This document shows, in pieces, positions 52,265 to 61,966 of a stretch of 64,000 nt of DNA (its first letter is position 1; each line of letters begins with the position of its first letter). The position numbers were made by a program, and so were the translations under genes. The DNA comes from Devosia sp. (GTDB taxonomy: Bacteria > Pseudomonadota > Alphaproteobacteria > Rhizobiales > Devosiaceae). The stretch is taken from positions 54,138-118,137 of the forward strand of contig JAQGJK010000013.1 in assembly GCA_028290665.1 (NCBI GenBank), written 5' to 3'. The notes under the pieces are model-generated. The model was not told where the DNA came from and did no database searches. It saw only the letters and a list, made by a program, of their open reading frames with translations.

Positions 52265-52449
52265 GCGGCGATATCGTGCACGCGCTGCAGGATCGCCCAG
52301 CGCAGCGCGGTTTCCCCCACCGGACGCGCCGGTAGCGCGATGCTCGACACAATGGTGGTCAGCGTCGTGCCAAGCCGGGCGGTGGCATTGAAATGCAGCA
52401 CCATCGTTTCCGGGTCGAAATGCGCCGCTGAAATCTTGATCAATCCCAT
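52261..52449 (-). CDS. Small protein of unknown function
   Basis: A 62-residue protein (MGLIKISAAHFDPETMVLHF at the start). Support is a very good ribosome site, GGAAGGAGG, 7 bases before the ATG, and a position 97 bases after betA in the same direction. Its end overlaps the gbdR-like gene's end by 4 bases. No domain or membrane segment is recognised. Confidence 0.6.
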   Translation of the reverse strand: MGLIKISAAHFDPETMVLHFNATARLGTTLTTIVSSIALPARPVGETALRWAILQRVHDIAA

Positions 52450-52546
52450 GGTCGCCTCCTTCCTTCATTAACGAAGCAAAGGCGGGCGCAGTTGGTCCGG
52501 AATGGGACAATTTTTCGGTCCCGCACTCACGTTCCTGCGAGGGCGA

Positions 52547-54208
52547 TCAGCGATCCGATATTTCCCAGCGCGGGTTGATCCATGGAATGCCGTTGTCGGC
52601 AGGCAGCGGCGTGCGCCCGAGGATGTGGTCCGAAGCCTTTTCGCCAACCATGATCGAGGGGGCGTTGAGGTTGCCATTGGTGATGCGCGGAAAAATCGAG
52701 CTGTCGGCCACCCGCAACCCGTCGACGCCGATCACCCGGCATGCCGGATCGACCACTGCCATCGGGTCGCTCGCACGGCCCATCCTGCAGGTCCCGCACG
52801 GGTGATAGGCGCTTTCGGCGTGGCGCCTGATGTGATCGTCGAGTTCGTCATCGCTCTGATACGCCTCGCCCGGCAGGATTTCCTTGCCGCGATACGGGTC
52901 GAACGCCGCCTGCCCGAAAATCTCCCGGGTAACGCGGATGCAATGCCGGAAATCCGCCCAGTCTTTTTCGTCCGACATATAGTTGAACTGGATACGCGGC
53001 GGCGCTTTCGGGTCGGCCGAGCGGAGGGTGACGGCCCCGCGCGAGGCAGAGCGCATCGGTCCGACATGCGCCTGAAAGCCATGGCCCTCGGCCGCTGCCT
53101 GACCGTCATAGCGCACGGCGATCGGGATGAAATGGAACTGGATGTCGGGGTACTTGACCCCCGCCTGCGAGCGGATGAACGCGGCGCTTTCGAACTGGTT
53201 CGAGGCGCCGAGCCCGCGCTTCGTGAACAGCCATTGCGCCCCGATCAGCGCCTTGCCAAACACATTCCAGTATTTGTACAGCGTGATCGGCAGCAGCGAC
53301 GCCTGCTGGATATAGAGCTCCATATGGTCCTGTAAATTCGCGCCCACACCGGGCCGATCGGCAACCACCGCGATGCCGAGCTCGGCCAGTTGCGCTGCCG
53401 GCCCGATGCCCGACAGCAGCAGCAGTTTCGGCGAATTGATCGATGACGCCGCGACGATGACTTCCCGCCGCGCGGTGATCACTTCGACCACCCCACCACG
53501 CTCAATTTCGACGCCCGTCGCACGACCGTTAACGATGACGATCTTCCGTGCATAGCCGCGAACGATGCTGAGGTTTTTCCGCGACCTGGCGGGCTTCAGA
53601 TAGGCATTGGCGGCGGACCAGCGGCGGCCCTGCCACACCGTCTGCTCCATCGGCCCGAAGCCTTCCTGCTTTTCGCCGTTGTAATCGTCGGTCAGTTCGA
53701 ACCCTGCCTGCCTGCCGGCCTCGACGAACACCTTGAACAGCGGATTTTTACGCGCCCCGCGCGTTACGTGGAGCGGGCCGGACTTGCCGCGACGGTCCGG
53801 ATCGCCGCCATGGCCGCCAGCGTGCCAGTGCTCCATCCGCTTGAAATAGGGCACCACATCGGCATAGCCCCAGCCGGTGGCGCCGCTCTCGGCCCAGTGA
53901 TCGTAATCGCCCGCATGCCCGCGCACATAGACCATGCCGTTGATCGACGACGACCCGCCGATCACCTTGCCGCGCGGTACCGCGAGGGTGCGCCCGCCGA
54001 GATGCGGCTCGGGCTCGCTCCGGAACCCCCAATCATAGCGCGGCATGTTCATCGGATAGCTCAGCGCCGCCGGCATCTGGATTAGCGGTCCCATATCGGT
54101 GCCGCCGAACTCGATGACGATCACCGTGTGTTTGCCGTCTTCGCTAAGGCGCGCGGCCATGGCGGCGCCCGCCGACCCTGAGCCGATGATGACGAAGTCA
54201 GCGTCCAT
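52547..54208 (-). CDS. betA: Choline dehydrogenase
   Basis: A 553-residue GMC-family flavoprotein, the normal length for BetA. The FAD motif is [20 protein letters not shown], the GMC signature [20 protein letters not shown], and the catalytic His lies in [11 protein letters not shown] with the C-terminal [19 protein letters not shown]. It oxidises choline to betaine aldehyde. It follows betB by 11 bases in the betICBA order found in rhizobia. Confidence 0.94.
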   Translation of the reverse strand: MDADFVIIGSGSAGAAMAARLSEDGKHTVIVIEFGGTDMGPLIQMPAALSYPMNMPRYDWGFRSEPEPHLGGRTLAVPRGKVIGGSSSINGMVYVRGHAGDYDHWAESGATGWGYADVVPYFKRMEHWHAGGHGGDPDRRGKSGPLHVTRGARKNPLFKVFVEAGRQAGFELTDDYNGEKQEGFGPMEQTVWQGRRWSAANAYLKPARSRKNLSIVRGYARKIVIVNGRATGVEIERGGVVEVITARREVIVAASSINSPKLLLLSGIGPAAQLAELGIAVVADRPGVGANLQDHMELYIQQASLLPITLYKYWNVFGKALIGAQWLFTKRGLGASNQFESAAFIRSQAGVKYPDIQFHFIPIAVRYDGQAAAEGHGFQAHVGPMRSASRGAVTLRSADPKAPPRIQFNYMSDEKDWADFRHCIRVTREIFGQAAFDPYRGKEILPGEAYQSDDELDDHIRRHAESAYHPCGTCRMGRASDPMAVVDPACRVIGVDGLRVADSSIFPRITNGNLNAPSIMVGEKASDHILGRTPLPADNGIPWINPRWEISDR

Positions 54209-54219
54209 GCCGGTCGATC

Positions 54220-55683
54220 CTAGTAGGCCGCGGCCACAGGGCCGGTGGCGACATAGACCGATTTGATCTGGCTGTAGTGATCGAGCGCGGCGCGCGAATT
54301 CTCCCGCCCGACACCCGATTGCTTGACCCCGCCGAATGGCGCTTCAACCGGGGTGACATTGTAGGTGTTGATCCAGCACGTCCCGGCTTCAAGCGCCGCG
54401 ATGACCCGATGCGCCCGCGCCAGATCGGCGGTGAACACGCCGGCGGCGAGGCCATACTCGGTGGCATTGGCCCGCCGCACAACATCGGCCTCGTCCGCAA
54501 ACCCCAGCACCGCCATCACCGGCCCGAAGATTTCCTCGCGGGCGATGGTCATCTCGTCGGTGACTTCGGCAAACACCGTCGGCTCGACAAAAAACCCGCT
54601 GTTCTGGCTCGGTGGCACCCGACCGCCGATCAGCAGCTTCGCCCCCTCGGCCTTGCCGGTTTCGATATAGCCCAGCACCTTGTCGCGCTGCGCTGCTGAC
54701 ACCAGCGGCCCGACCTGCGTCGCTTCGTCGAGCGGATCGCCGATGATGGCCGTCGCCGTGCGCCTGACCAGCGTCTCGAGAAACGCCGGCCGGATCGCAT
54801 CGTGGACAAACACCCGCGTCCCGTTCGAGCACACCTGGCCCGAGGAATAAAAATTGGCGTTGATGGCGGCGCTGACGGCACTGTCGAGATCGGCATCGTC
54901 AAAGATGATCAACGGCGATTTGCCACCCAGTTCCATGGTGACTTGGCGCATTCCGACCGCCGCCGCGGCATAGACCTTGCGGCCCGTTGGCACCGAACCG
55001 GTGAGCGAAACCTTGGCGACTCTCGGGTCGGTGACCAGCGCCGCGCCGACGTCGCCATACCCCTGCACCACATTGAACAACCCTGCCGGCGCGCCGGCTT
55101 CGAACAGGATCTCCGCCAGTTTGAGCGCCCCGAGCGGCGTCAGTTCGGACGGCTTGAAGATCATCGCATTGCCGCAGGCCAGCGCCGGCGCGGCTTTCCA
55201 GCAGGCAATCTGCGTCGGATAGTTCCACGCCCCGATGCCGACGCAGACACCCAACGGCTCGCGGATGGTGTAGACGAAATCACCCCCGAGCGGGATCGTC
55301 TCCCCCGTCAGCGTCGCCGCAAGGCCGGCGAAATATTCGAGCGCATCGGCACCCGACGCGGCATCGGCGACCAGCGTTTCCTGCAGCGGTTTGCCGGTAT
55401 CGAGCGTCTCGATTTCCGACAGCTCGCGGCTGCGCTCCCGGATCAAATCCGACGCCCGGCGCAGCACCCGCCCGCGCACCACCGGCTTGAGCTTGCCCCA
55501 TTCCCGTTGCGCCCGCACCGCCGACGCCAGCGCCAGTTCGATGATCGCCGGCGTCGCGGCATGGAGCCGTGCCACGCTTTCGCCGGTGGCCGGGTAAATG
55601 CAGTCGATCGCCCGGCCGGCGGCATCCTCGACATAACGACCATCGACGAAATGGCTGGCGGTCGGCTGCACGTCGCGCATCAT
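54220..55683 (-). CDS. betB: Betaine aldehyde dehydrogenase
   Basis: A 487-residue NAD(P)-dependent aldehyde dehydrogenase. The ATG at 55683 ([20 protein letters not shown]) overlaps the betC stop (ATGA). General base Glu251 ([11 protein letters not shown]) and nucleophile Cys285 ([13 protein letters not shown]) are present. It converts betaine aldehyde to glycine betaine, an osmoprotectant and the substrate of GbcAB. Confidence 0.93.
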   Translation of the reverse strand: MMRDVQPTASHFVDGRYVEDAAGRAIDCIYPATGESVARLHAATPAIIELALASAVRAQREWGKLKPVVRGRVLRRASDLIRERSRELSEIETLDTGKPLQETLVADAASGADALEYFAGLAATLTGETIPLGGDFVYTIREPLGVCVGIGAWNYPTQIACWKAAPALACGNAMIFKPSELTPLGALKLAEILFEAGAPAGLFNVVQGYGDVGAALVTDPRVAKVSLTGSVPTGRKVYAAAAVGMRQVTMELGGKSPLIIFDDADLDSAVSAAINANFYSSGQVCSNGTRVFVHDAIRPAFLETLVRRTATAIIGDPLDEATQVGPLVSAAQRDKVLGYIETGKAEGAKLLIGGRVPPSQNSGFFVEPTVFAEVTDEMTIAREEIFGPVMAVLGFADEADVVRRANATEYGLAAGVFTADLARAHRVIAALEAGTCWINTYNVTPVEAPFGGVKQSGVGRENSRAALDHYSQIKSVYVATGPVAAAY

Positions 55684-57197
55684 TCGTCCCTCGGGTAGCG
55701 TTTGCTGAGTTCGAGCACGTTGAGGTCCATGTGGTTGCGCATATAGCGCTCCGATGCCTGCTGCAGCGGCTGGAAATCCCACGGGAAATAGGCGCCGTTG
55801 CGCAGCGCCGCATAAACCACATGCCGCCGCGCCTGGCTGGCCCGGACCTCGGCGTCGAAACGCGGCAAATCCCAGTGGCCGGCCGCCAGTGCCGCCAACC
55901 GGGCCAGCGTTTGAGCGTGAGCCGGATCGGTGGCAAGGTTGTGGAGTTCATCCGGGTGGGCGTCGAGGTCGAACAGCAGCGGCGGGTCGGCCGGACATTC
56001 GATGTATTTGAAGGCCCCGTCGCGCAACCCGACGATCGGCGCAACCGAGCCCTCGGCAGCGTATTCCATCCGTACCGGCGTCGTCCGGGCAACCCCATTG
56101 GCGAGCGGCACCAGCGTCTCCCCATCCGTCCACGGCGCGATGGCGGCAAGCGAAATACCGGCGAGGTCGCACAGCGTCGGGGTAAAATCGAGCGTGCTGA
56201 CCGGCGTTTGATAATTGCCCGCCGGCAGCCCGGGAGCCGCAATCAGCATCGGCACCCGGGCCGAGCCCTCAAAGAAATTCATCTTGAACCACAAGCCGCG
56301 ATCGCCAAGCAGGTCGCCATGGTCGGACACGAAGGCGATGATGGTGTTGTCCACCTGCCGCGTGCCCTCAAGCGCCTCCAGCACCTCGCCGATCTTCTCG
56401 TCGACATAGGAGATGTTGGCGAAATAGGCACGGCGCGAGCGGCGAATATCGTCTTGCGTGATGTCGAGAGCCCGAAACTCGCACGCGTCGAGCAACCGCT
56501 GCGAATGCGGGTCCTGCAGTGCATAGGGAATGGCCGGAATTGCCGGATCGAGGTGGGCGCAATCCACGTACAAATCCCAATATTTCCGCCGTGCCACATA
56601 CGGGTCGTGCGGATGGGTAAAACTCACCGTCAGCAGCCACGGCCGTTCCTCGCCCCGGCGCCCGAGATCGTAAACCTTGCGCACCGCGTTGAAGGCAACC
56701 TCGTCATCATACTCGAGCTGGTTGGTGATCTCCGCCACCCCGGCGCCCTTGACCGAACCGAGATTGTGGTACCACCAGTCGATACGCTCGCCCGGCTTGC
56801 CATAGTCCGGCGTCCAGCCGAAATCAGCCGGATAAATGTCGGTGGTCAGCCGCTCCTCAAAGCCATGCAACTGGTCCGGTCCGACAAAATGCATCTTGCC
56901 GCACAGCGTTGTCGCATAACCGGCGGCGCGCAGATGATGGGCGTAGGTCGGGATGTCGGAAGCGAACTCCGCGGCGTTATCATACACCCGGGTGCGGTGC
57001 GGCAATTGCCCCGACATGAAACTGGCGCGCCCCGGTGCGCATAGCGGCGACGCCGTGTAGGAGTTGGCGAACCGCGCCGAGCGGGCCGCCAGTGCCTTGA
57101 GGTTGGGCGCATGCAGCCAGTCGGCCGGACCATCGGGGAACAGCGTGCCATTGAGCTGGTCGACCATGAAAATCAGGATGTTGGGCCGGTCAGCCAA
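55680..57197 (-). CDS. betC: Choline sulfatase
   Basis: A 505-residue type I sulfatase that hydrolyses choline-O-sulfate. The sulfatase signature [14 protein letters not shown] carries Cys53, the residue converted to formylglycine. A metal-site motif [13 protein letters not shown] lies near the N-terminus. The start is TTG at 57197, inside the last codons of betI (8-base overlap), so translation is probably coupled to betI. Length is typical for BetC. Confidence 0.93.
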   Translation of the reverse strand: MADRPNILIFMVDQLNGTLFPDGPADWLHAPNLKALAARSARFANSYTASPLCAPGRASFMSGQLPHRTRVYDNAAEFASDIPTYAHHLRAAGYATTLCGKMHFVGPDQLHGFEERLTTDIYPADFGWTPDYGKPGERIDWWYHNLGSVKGAGVAEITNQLEYDDEVAFNAVRKVYDLGRRGEERPWLLTVSFTHPHDPYVARRKYWDLYVDCAHLDPAIPAIPYALQDPHSQRLLDACEFRALDITQDDIRRSRRAYFANISYVDEKIGEVLEALEGTRQVDNTIIAFVSDHGDLLGDRGLWFKMNFFEGSARVPMLIAAPGLPAGNYQTPVSTLDFTPTLCDLAGISLAAIAPWTDGETLVPLANGVARTTPVRMEYAAEGSVAPIVGLRDGAFKYIECPADPPLLFDLDAHPDELHNLATDPAHAQTLARLAALAAGHWDLPRFDAEVRASQARRHVVYAALRNGAYFPWDFQPLQQASERYMRNHMDLNVLELSKRYPRDE

Positions 57198-57783
57198 TTC
57201 GATCGCGTCTTTCGAGCCAGAGGTCGAGGTAATCGGTGACGAGGCGGCGCACTTCCGATTGCTTCAGCGCGAATTCCTGCAGCGCGTGGCGGATGTAGAA
57301 CCCGTCGATCATCGAAGCCAGCCCCTGCGCGACGCTCTCGGCGGTTTCGGCGTCGAACAGCTGGTTCAAATCGTACAACAGGTTGGAATGCAGCCGCCGA
57401 CCATAAATCTGCAGCAGCCGGCGTGCTTCCGGCGATTGCAACGCCCGGACATAAAAGGTCAGCCACGCGGCGACCACATCGCGGTCGAACTGATCGGGGG
57501 CGAAGCTGGCGTCGATAATGGCATGCAGGCGCTCGACCGGCAGAGTGACCCCCGCTAGCCTCCGACGCACGTTGCGACCGTAGAGCGCCAGGATGTGCCG
57601 CATTGCGGCGAGGAACATCTGGTCCTTGCTGCCGAAATAATGGTGCGCGAGCGCTGGTGACATCCCGGCACGCCGGGCGATCTGGCTAACGGTGACATCG
57701 AGCGTCCCGGCCTCGCCGATCTCGACGATTGCCGCCTCGACCATGGCTTTTCGGCGCACCGCCTCTGCCCCGATTTTCGGCAT
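57190..57783 (-). CDS. betI: TetR-family repressor of the bet genes
   Basis: A 197-residue regulator starting at the ATG at 57783 (MPKIGAEAVRRKAMVEAAIV). The TetR helix-turn-helix is TVSQIARRAGMSPALAHHYF, followed by GSKDQMFLAAMR. BetI represses bet genes and is released by choline. A perfect 9-2-9 palindrome lies 50 bases upstream, between betI and choX, as a likely operator. Confidence 0.92.
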   Translation of the reverse strand: MPKIGAEAVRRKAMVEAAIVEIGEAGTLDVTVSQIARRAGMSPALAHHYFGSKDQMFLAAMRHILALYGRNVRRRLAGVTLPVERLHAIIDASFAPDQFDRDVVAAWLTFYVRALQSPEARRLLQIYGRRLHSNLLYDLNQLFDAETAESVAQGLASMIDGFYIRHALQEFALKQSEVRRLVTDYLDLWLERRDRIG

Positions 57784-57832
57784 TTTTGTCGTCTGCCCAT
57801 AATTTGAGTTTACATTCGCGATTGTCTCGCTT

Positions 57833-57852
57833 TTGATTGACCCGTCAATCAA
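57833..57852. promoter_or_regulatory. Candidate BetI operator
   Basis: TTGATTGAC-CC-GTCAATCAA is a perfect inverted repeat between the divergent betI and choX genes. Known BetI sites are built on ATTGA/TCAAT half sites, which are present here. It could control both betICBA and choXWV with one operator. Confidence 0.65.
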
Positions 57853-57897
57853 GAAAACTTCGCGCCGCCATTTAGCTCTAAAACTGGAGACGGACTT

Positions 57898-58824
57898 ATG
57901 AGAAAACTCAACCTCACTCTGACGGGCGCTCTCGTCCTGTCGCTGCTGGCCGGCACTGCTTTTGCCGCTGAATGCGACACCGTCAGCTTCTCGGATGTCG
58001 GCTGGACCGACATCACGACGACGACTGCCACCACCAAGCACGTCCTCGAAGCGCTCGGCTATAAGGTCGACGTCAAGGTGCTGTCGGTTCCGGTGACCTT
58101 TGCTTCGCTCGAAAGCGACGACATCGATATTTTCCTCGGTAACTGGATGCCGGCCCAGTCGGGCGCCATCGTCCCCTATCTTGAAACCGGCGAAGTCGAA
58201 AAAGTCGCGACCAATCTGACCGGCACCAAGTACACCCTCGCCGTGCCGGCCTACACCTTCGACAAGGGCCTGACCGATTATTCCAAGATCGCCGAGTTCG
58301 GAGACTCGCTTGATCACACCATTTACGGCATCGAGCCCGGCAATGAAGGCAATGGCTATTTGATCAGCCTCGTCGATGCCAACACCTGGGATCTCGGCGG
58401 CTTCAAGGTCGTCGAAAGCTCCGAACAGGGCATGCTCGGCGAAGTTGATCGCGCCGTGAAGGCCAACAAGGACGTGGTGTTCCTCGGCTGGGAACCGCAT
58501 CCGATGAACGCCAAGTTTCCGCTAAAATACCTCCCCGGCGGCGAAGATTTCTTTGGCGGCGAAGGCGTCGTCGATACCGTGACCCGCAAGGGTTATGCCG
58601 CCGAATGCCCGAACGTCGGCAAGCTGCTTGCAAACCTCAAATTCTCGTTGCCGATGGAAAACGAGATCATGGGGCAGATTCTCAATGACGGCGCCGATCC
58701 CGAAGTCGCGACGCTGGCCTGGATGAAGGCCAACCCTGAGGTGGTGCTGAGCTGGGTCGCGGGCGTCACCGCGCTCGACGGCAGCGACGGCACCGCCGCG
58801 GTAACTGCGGCACTCGCGCTCTAA
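57898..58824 (+). CDS. choX: Choline ABC transporter substrate-binding protein
   Basis: A 308-residue periplasmic protein of the glycine betaine/choline (OpuAC) fold. A signal peptide (MRKLNLTLTGALVLSLLAGT) ends before AECDTVSFSDVGWTDI. IDIFLGNWMPAQSG and VVFLGWEPHPMN are typical of ChoX and supply aromatic ligand-box residues. It is the first gene of choXWV, divergent from betI. It imports choline, probably at high affinity. Confidence 0.93.
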   Translation: MRKLNLTLTGALVLSLLAGTAFAAECDTVSFSDVGWTDITTTTATTKHVLEALGYKVDVKVLSVPVTFASLESDDIDIFLGNWMPAQSGAIVPYLETGEVEKVATNLTGTKYTLAVPAYTFDKGLTDYSKIAEFGDSLDHTIYGIEPGNEGNGYLISLVDANTWDLGGFKVVESSEQGMLGEVDRAVKANKDVVFLGWEPHPMNAKFPLKYLPGGEDFFGGEGVVDTVTRKGYAAECPNVGKLLANLKFSLPMENEIMGQILNDGADPEVATLAWMKANPEVVLSWVAGVTALDGSDGTAAVTAALAL

Positions 58825-58832
58825 CACTCCAG

Positions 58833-58854
58833 CAGCCCGGTCACGACCGGGCTG
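58833..58854 (+). other. Hairpin between choX and choW
   Basis: CAGCCCGGT-CACG-ACCGGGCTG is a perfect 9-bp stem with a 4-base loop, 8 bases after the choX stop, followed by TTTCGT. It may act as a partial terminator or mRNA stabiliser so that binding protein is made in excess over the membrane parts. Confidence 0.6.
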
Positions 58855-58876
58855 TTTCGTTGCAGGGGGGAACGAT

Positions 58877-59725
58877 TTGGACTGGCTCAATCTCGACTGG
58901 CTGACCGGCTACAAGATTCCGGTCGGGCGCGTCGCCAGCGATTTCTTCAACTGGCTCCGGGACAATTTTTCCGCCGCCTTCGATGCCCTCGCCGATGGCG
59001 CCGAAGCCCTGATCGATGGCCTGTTGTGGGTGCTGCAAACCCCACACCCGCTGGTCATCGTCGCCATCTTCGTTGCCATCACCTTCTGGCTGCAGCGCAA
59101 CTGGGCGACCTGCCTGCTGGTGCTGCTGGGCCTGCTGTTCATCATCAACCAGGGCTATTGGGAACGCACCACCGAAAGCCTGACCCTCGTCATCTGCTCA
59201 TGTTTCGTCTGCATGGTCATTGGCGTCCCAATCGGCATCGCCACGGCGCACCGGCCTCGACTCTACCGCTTCCTGCAGCCGATCCTCGACCTGATGCAGA
59301 CGCTGCCGACCTTCGTTTATCTCATCCCCGCCATCGTGTTCTTCGGCATCGGCATGGTCCCGGGACTGATCGCCACGGTGATCTTCGTGCTGCCGGCGCC
59401 GATCCGCATGACCCATCTCGGCATCGTCTCGACCCCACCGGCGCTACTCGAAGCCGTCGAAGCCTTCGGCGGCACCGCGCGCCAGAAGCTCTGGAAAGTC
59501 GAACTGCCCTACAGCACCCCGCAGATCATGGCCGGCCTCAACCAGACCATCATGCTGTCGCTGTCGATGGTAGTGGTGGCGGCGCTGGTCGGCGCCGACG
59601 GGCTCGGCGTGCCGGTGGTGCGGGCGCTCAACCAGGTCAACACGGCGCTCGGCTTCGAGAGCGGCTTCGTCATCGTCGTCATCGCCATCGTGCTCGACCG
59701 CATGCTGCGCATCAGGCAGGGCTAG
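58877..59725 (+). CDS. choW: Choline ABC transporter permease
   Basis: A 282-residue inner-membrane protein of the ProW/OpuAB family with a TTG start at 58877 after AGGGGGG. QPILDLMQTLPTFVYLIPAI and the docking region LEAVEAFGGTARQKLWKVEL are typical. It forms the choline channel with ChoV as the ATPase. Confidence 0.92.
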   Translation: MDWLNLDWLTGYKIPVGRVASDFFNWLRDNFSAAFDALADGAEALIDGLLWVLQTPHPLVIVAIFVAITFWLQRNWATCLLVLLGLLFIINQGYWERTTESLTLVICSCFVCMVIGVPIGIATAHRPRLYRFLQPILDLMQTLPTFVYLIPAIVFFGIGMVPGLIATVIFVLPAPIRMTHLGIVSTPPALLEAVEAFGGTARQKLWKVELPYSTPQIMAGLNQTIMLSLSMVVVAALVGADGLGVPVVRALNQVNTALGFESGFVIVVIAIVLDRMLRIRQG

Positions 59726-59728
59726 ACC

Positions 59729-60784
59729 ATGGACGCCGTCGTCTTCGACAAGGTCAACATCGTCTTCGGCACGCAACCCCAACTCGCCCTGCCCCTGATG
59801 GACCAAGGCAAGACGCGCCAGGAAATCCAGCGGGCGACGCGCCAGATCCTCGGCGTCCACGATTGCTCGCTGACCGTCAAAAGTGGTGAAATCCTCGTGC
59901 TGATGGGGCTGTCGGGGTCGGGGAAATCGACCCTCCTCCGCGCCGTCAACGGGCTCAACCCGGTGGTGCGCGGCTCGGTCCGCGTCAACGACAAGAACTG
60001 GTCGGTAAACCCCGCCGACTGCTCACGCCAGGAATTGCTGCGGCTGCGGCGCAAATGCGTCGCCATGGTGTTCCAGCAGTTCGGCCTGTTGCCGTGGCGC
60101 ACTGTGCTCGACAATGTCGGGCTTGGGCTCGAACTCGACGGGCTGTCGCGCAAAGCCCGCGAGGACAAGGTCCGTACCCAGTTGGCGCTGGTCGGGTTGA
60201 CCGATTGGGCCGATCGCAATGTCGGGCAGTTGTCGGGCGGCATGCAGCAGCGCGTCGGCCTCGCCCGGGCCTTCGCCACCGAAGCCCCGATCCTCCTCAT
60301 GGACGAGCCGTTCTCAGCGCTCGATCCGCTGATCCGCTCGCGCCTGCAGGACGAATTGCTGGAGCTGCAGGAAAAGCTCAAGCGCACCATCATCTTCGTG
60401 TCCCACGATCTCGACGAGGCGTTTAAGCTTGGCGATCGAATCGCGCTGATGGAGGGCGGGCGCATTGTGCAGTGCGGCACGCCGCAGCAGATCATCGCCA
60501 ACCCGGTCGACGAGTATGTCGAGGATTTCGTCGCCCACCTCAATCCGCTGCACGTGCTGCGCGCCAGCGACGTGATGGCGAGCGATCCCGGGGGCGACGA
60601 CGATCCAATGGTCGGCGCCGATACCGCTGTGGCGCTGGTCATCGACATGCTGTCATCGGGCATCGCCCGGGTCCGGGTCCGCGACGATGCCGGCACCCCG
60701 ATCGGCAGCATTTCGAGCCTCGACGTCGTCACCGCGCTCAAAACCAAGCCGGCCCGGGTGGCGGTCGCGAAGGCCACGGCCTAG
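59729..60784 (+). CDS. choV: Choline ABC transporter ATP-binding protein
   Basis: A 351-residue ATPase of the ProV family. Walker A LSGSGKST, Q-loop MVFQQFGLLPWRTV, signature LSGGMQQRVGLARAF, Walker B ILLMDEPFSALDP and H-loop VSHDLDEAFKLGDR are seen. The C-terminal extension of about 70 residues is a CBS-like/regulatory region. It follows choW by 3 bases and completes the importer. Confidence 0.93.
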   Translation: MDAVVFDKVNIVFGTQPQLALPLMDQGKTRQEIQRATRQILGVHDCSLTVKSGEILVLMGLSGSGKSTLLRAVNGLNPVVRGSVRVNDKNWSVNPADCSRQELLRLRRKCVAMVFQQFGLLPWRTVLDNVGLGLELDGLSRKAREDKVRTQLALVGLTDWADRNVGQLSGGMQQRVGLARAFATEAPILLMDEPFSALDPLIRSRLQDELLELQEKLKRTIIFVSHDLDEAFKLGDRIALMEGGRIVQCGTPQQIIANPVDEYVEDFVAHLNPLHVLRASDVMASDPGGDDDPMVGADTAVALVIDMLSSGIARVRVRDDAGTPIGSISSLDVVTALKTKPARVAVAKATA

Positions 60785-60975
60785 CCATCGCCGGCGAGCC
60801 GGAACCGTCCGAACGACAAGCGCCGGCGACCCCCCTTCACCCCAATCGCACCGAGCGGCAGTTCGTGTCTTGCATCACTCGGCTGGCTTCTGTACCGGCA
60901 CTGGCAAACGAGCAAGCGTGGTCGGTCCTTCTAGGCACGCCCGTTGAAGTTCAAAGGCACAAGTCGGAGCCGGGA

Positions 60976-61958
60976 ATGCTGAACGCGTATCGAAACACCG
61001 ATGGACGGTTGGCGACATCCCCGATTTCTGCGGACGGCGCGATCGAAGGTCACGTGTGGCTCGATCTGTTGAACCCGACCGTGGACGAGGACAAGGCGGT
61101 CGAGCACCTGCTCGGCATCACCATTCCAACGCAGGCGGAGATGGAAGAAATCGAACTCTCCGCCCGCCTCTATCATGAGGACGGGGCCGAGTTCATGACC
61201 ATGACCGGCCTGATCAGACTGGACGGCGACGAGCCGTCAAAGACGCCGATCACATTCATCCTCAAGGGATCGACCCTGGTCACCGTCCGCTATGCCGAGC
61301 CAAAACCGATCCTTGCCTATCTGACCCGCGCCCAAAAGCCTAAAGGCGTCGTCTGTGCCAATGGCGAGCAGGTCATGCTTGGTCTCGTCGAAGCCATGAT
61401 CGACCGGACAGCCGATGCGCTCGAACGGGTCGGCAATGAGGTCGACCTGATTTCCCGCGACGTGTTCCGCAAAAAGACCGCGACGGCGAAAAAGGTGCAG
61501 CATGATCTGACCTCGATCATCCAGCAGATCGGCGCCAAGGCCGAGCTGTTGACGATGGTTCAGGAAAGCCTGGTCAGCATCTCCCGCCTGACCGCCTACC
61601 ACATTGCGCTTGACGACGAGCCAGGCACCGATGGACGGGATACCAGGCATCTCATCAGGCTCATTCAGCGTGATGCCGTGTCGCTCGGCGAGCATGCGCG
61701 TACCCTCTCGACCAAGATCAACTTCTTGCTCGACGCGACACTAGGGCTGATCAACCTCGAGCAGAACCAAATCATCAAGATCGTCTCTGTCGCCGCTGTG
61801 GTCTTTCTTCCGCCGACGCTGGTGGCCTCGGTCTATGGCATGAACTTTGATTTCATGCCCGAACTGCATTGGCAGATCGGCTATCCTTTTGCCCTCGCCT
61901 GATGGTGTGCTCGGCCGTGCTGCCGTTTCTTTACTTCAAGCGACGCGGCTGGCTGTAG
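60976..61958 (+). pseudogene. corA: CorA-family magnesium transporter with C-terminal frameshift
   Basis: An ATG-started frame of 308 residues (60976-61902) shows the CorA cytoplasmic domain and first helix with the pore motif YGMNF (VASVYGMNFDFMPELHWQIG). It stops at a TGA right after GYPFALA. The sequence that follows encodes, one frame over, MVCSAVLPFLYFKRRGWL and a stop at 61958, which is exactly the expected second helix and basic tail of CorA. A single missing base in GCCTGATG (expected GCCCTGATG) explains this. It is either a real loss-of-function frameshift, a recoding site or a sequencing error. Confidence 0.85.
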
Positions 61959-61966
61959 CCGGCGCG

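Noticed and set aside
57784..58500. N-terminal extension of the betI frame back to 58500
   Set aside because: The added residues are antisense to choX; the TetR family N-terminus begins at the ATG at 57783.
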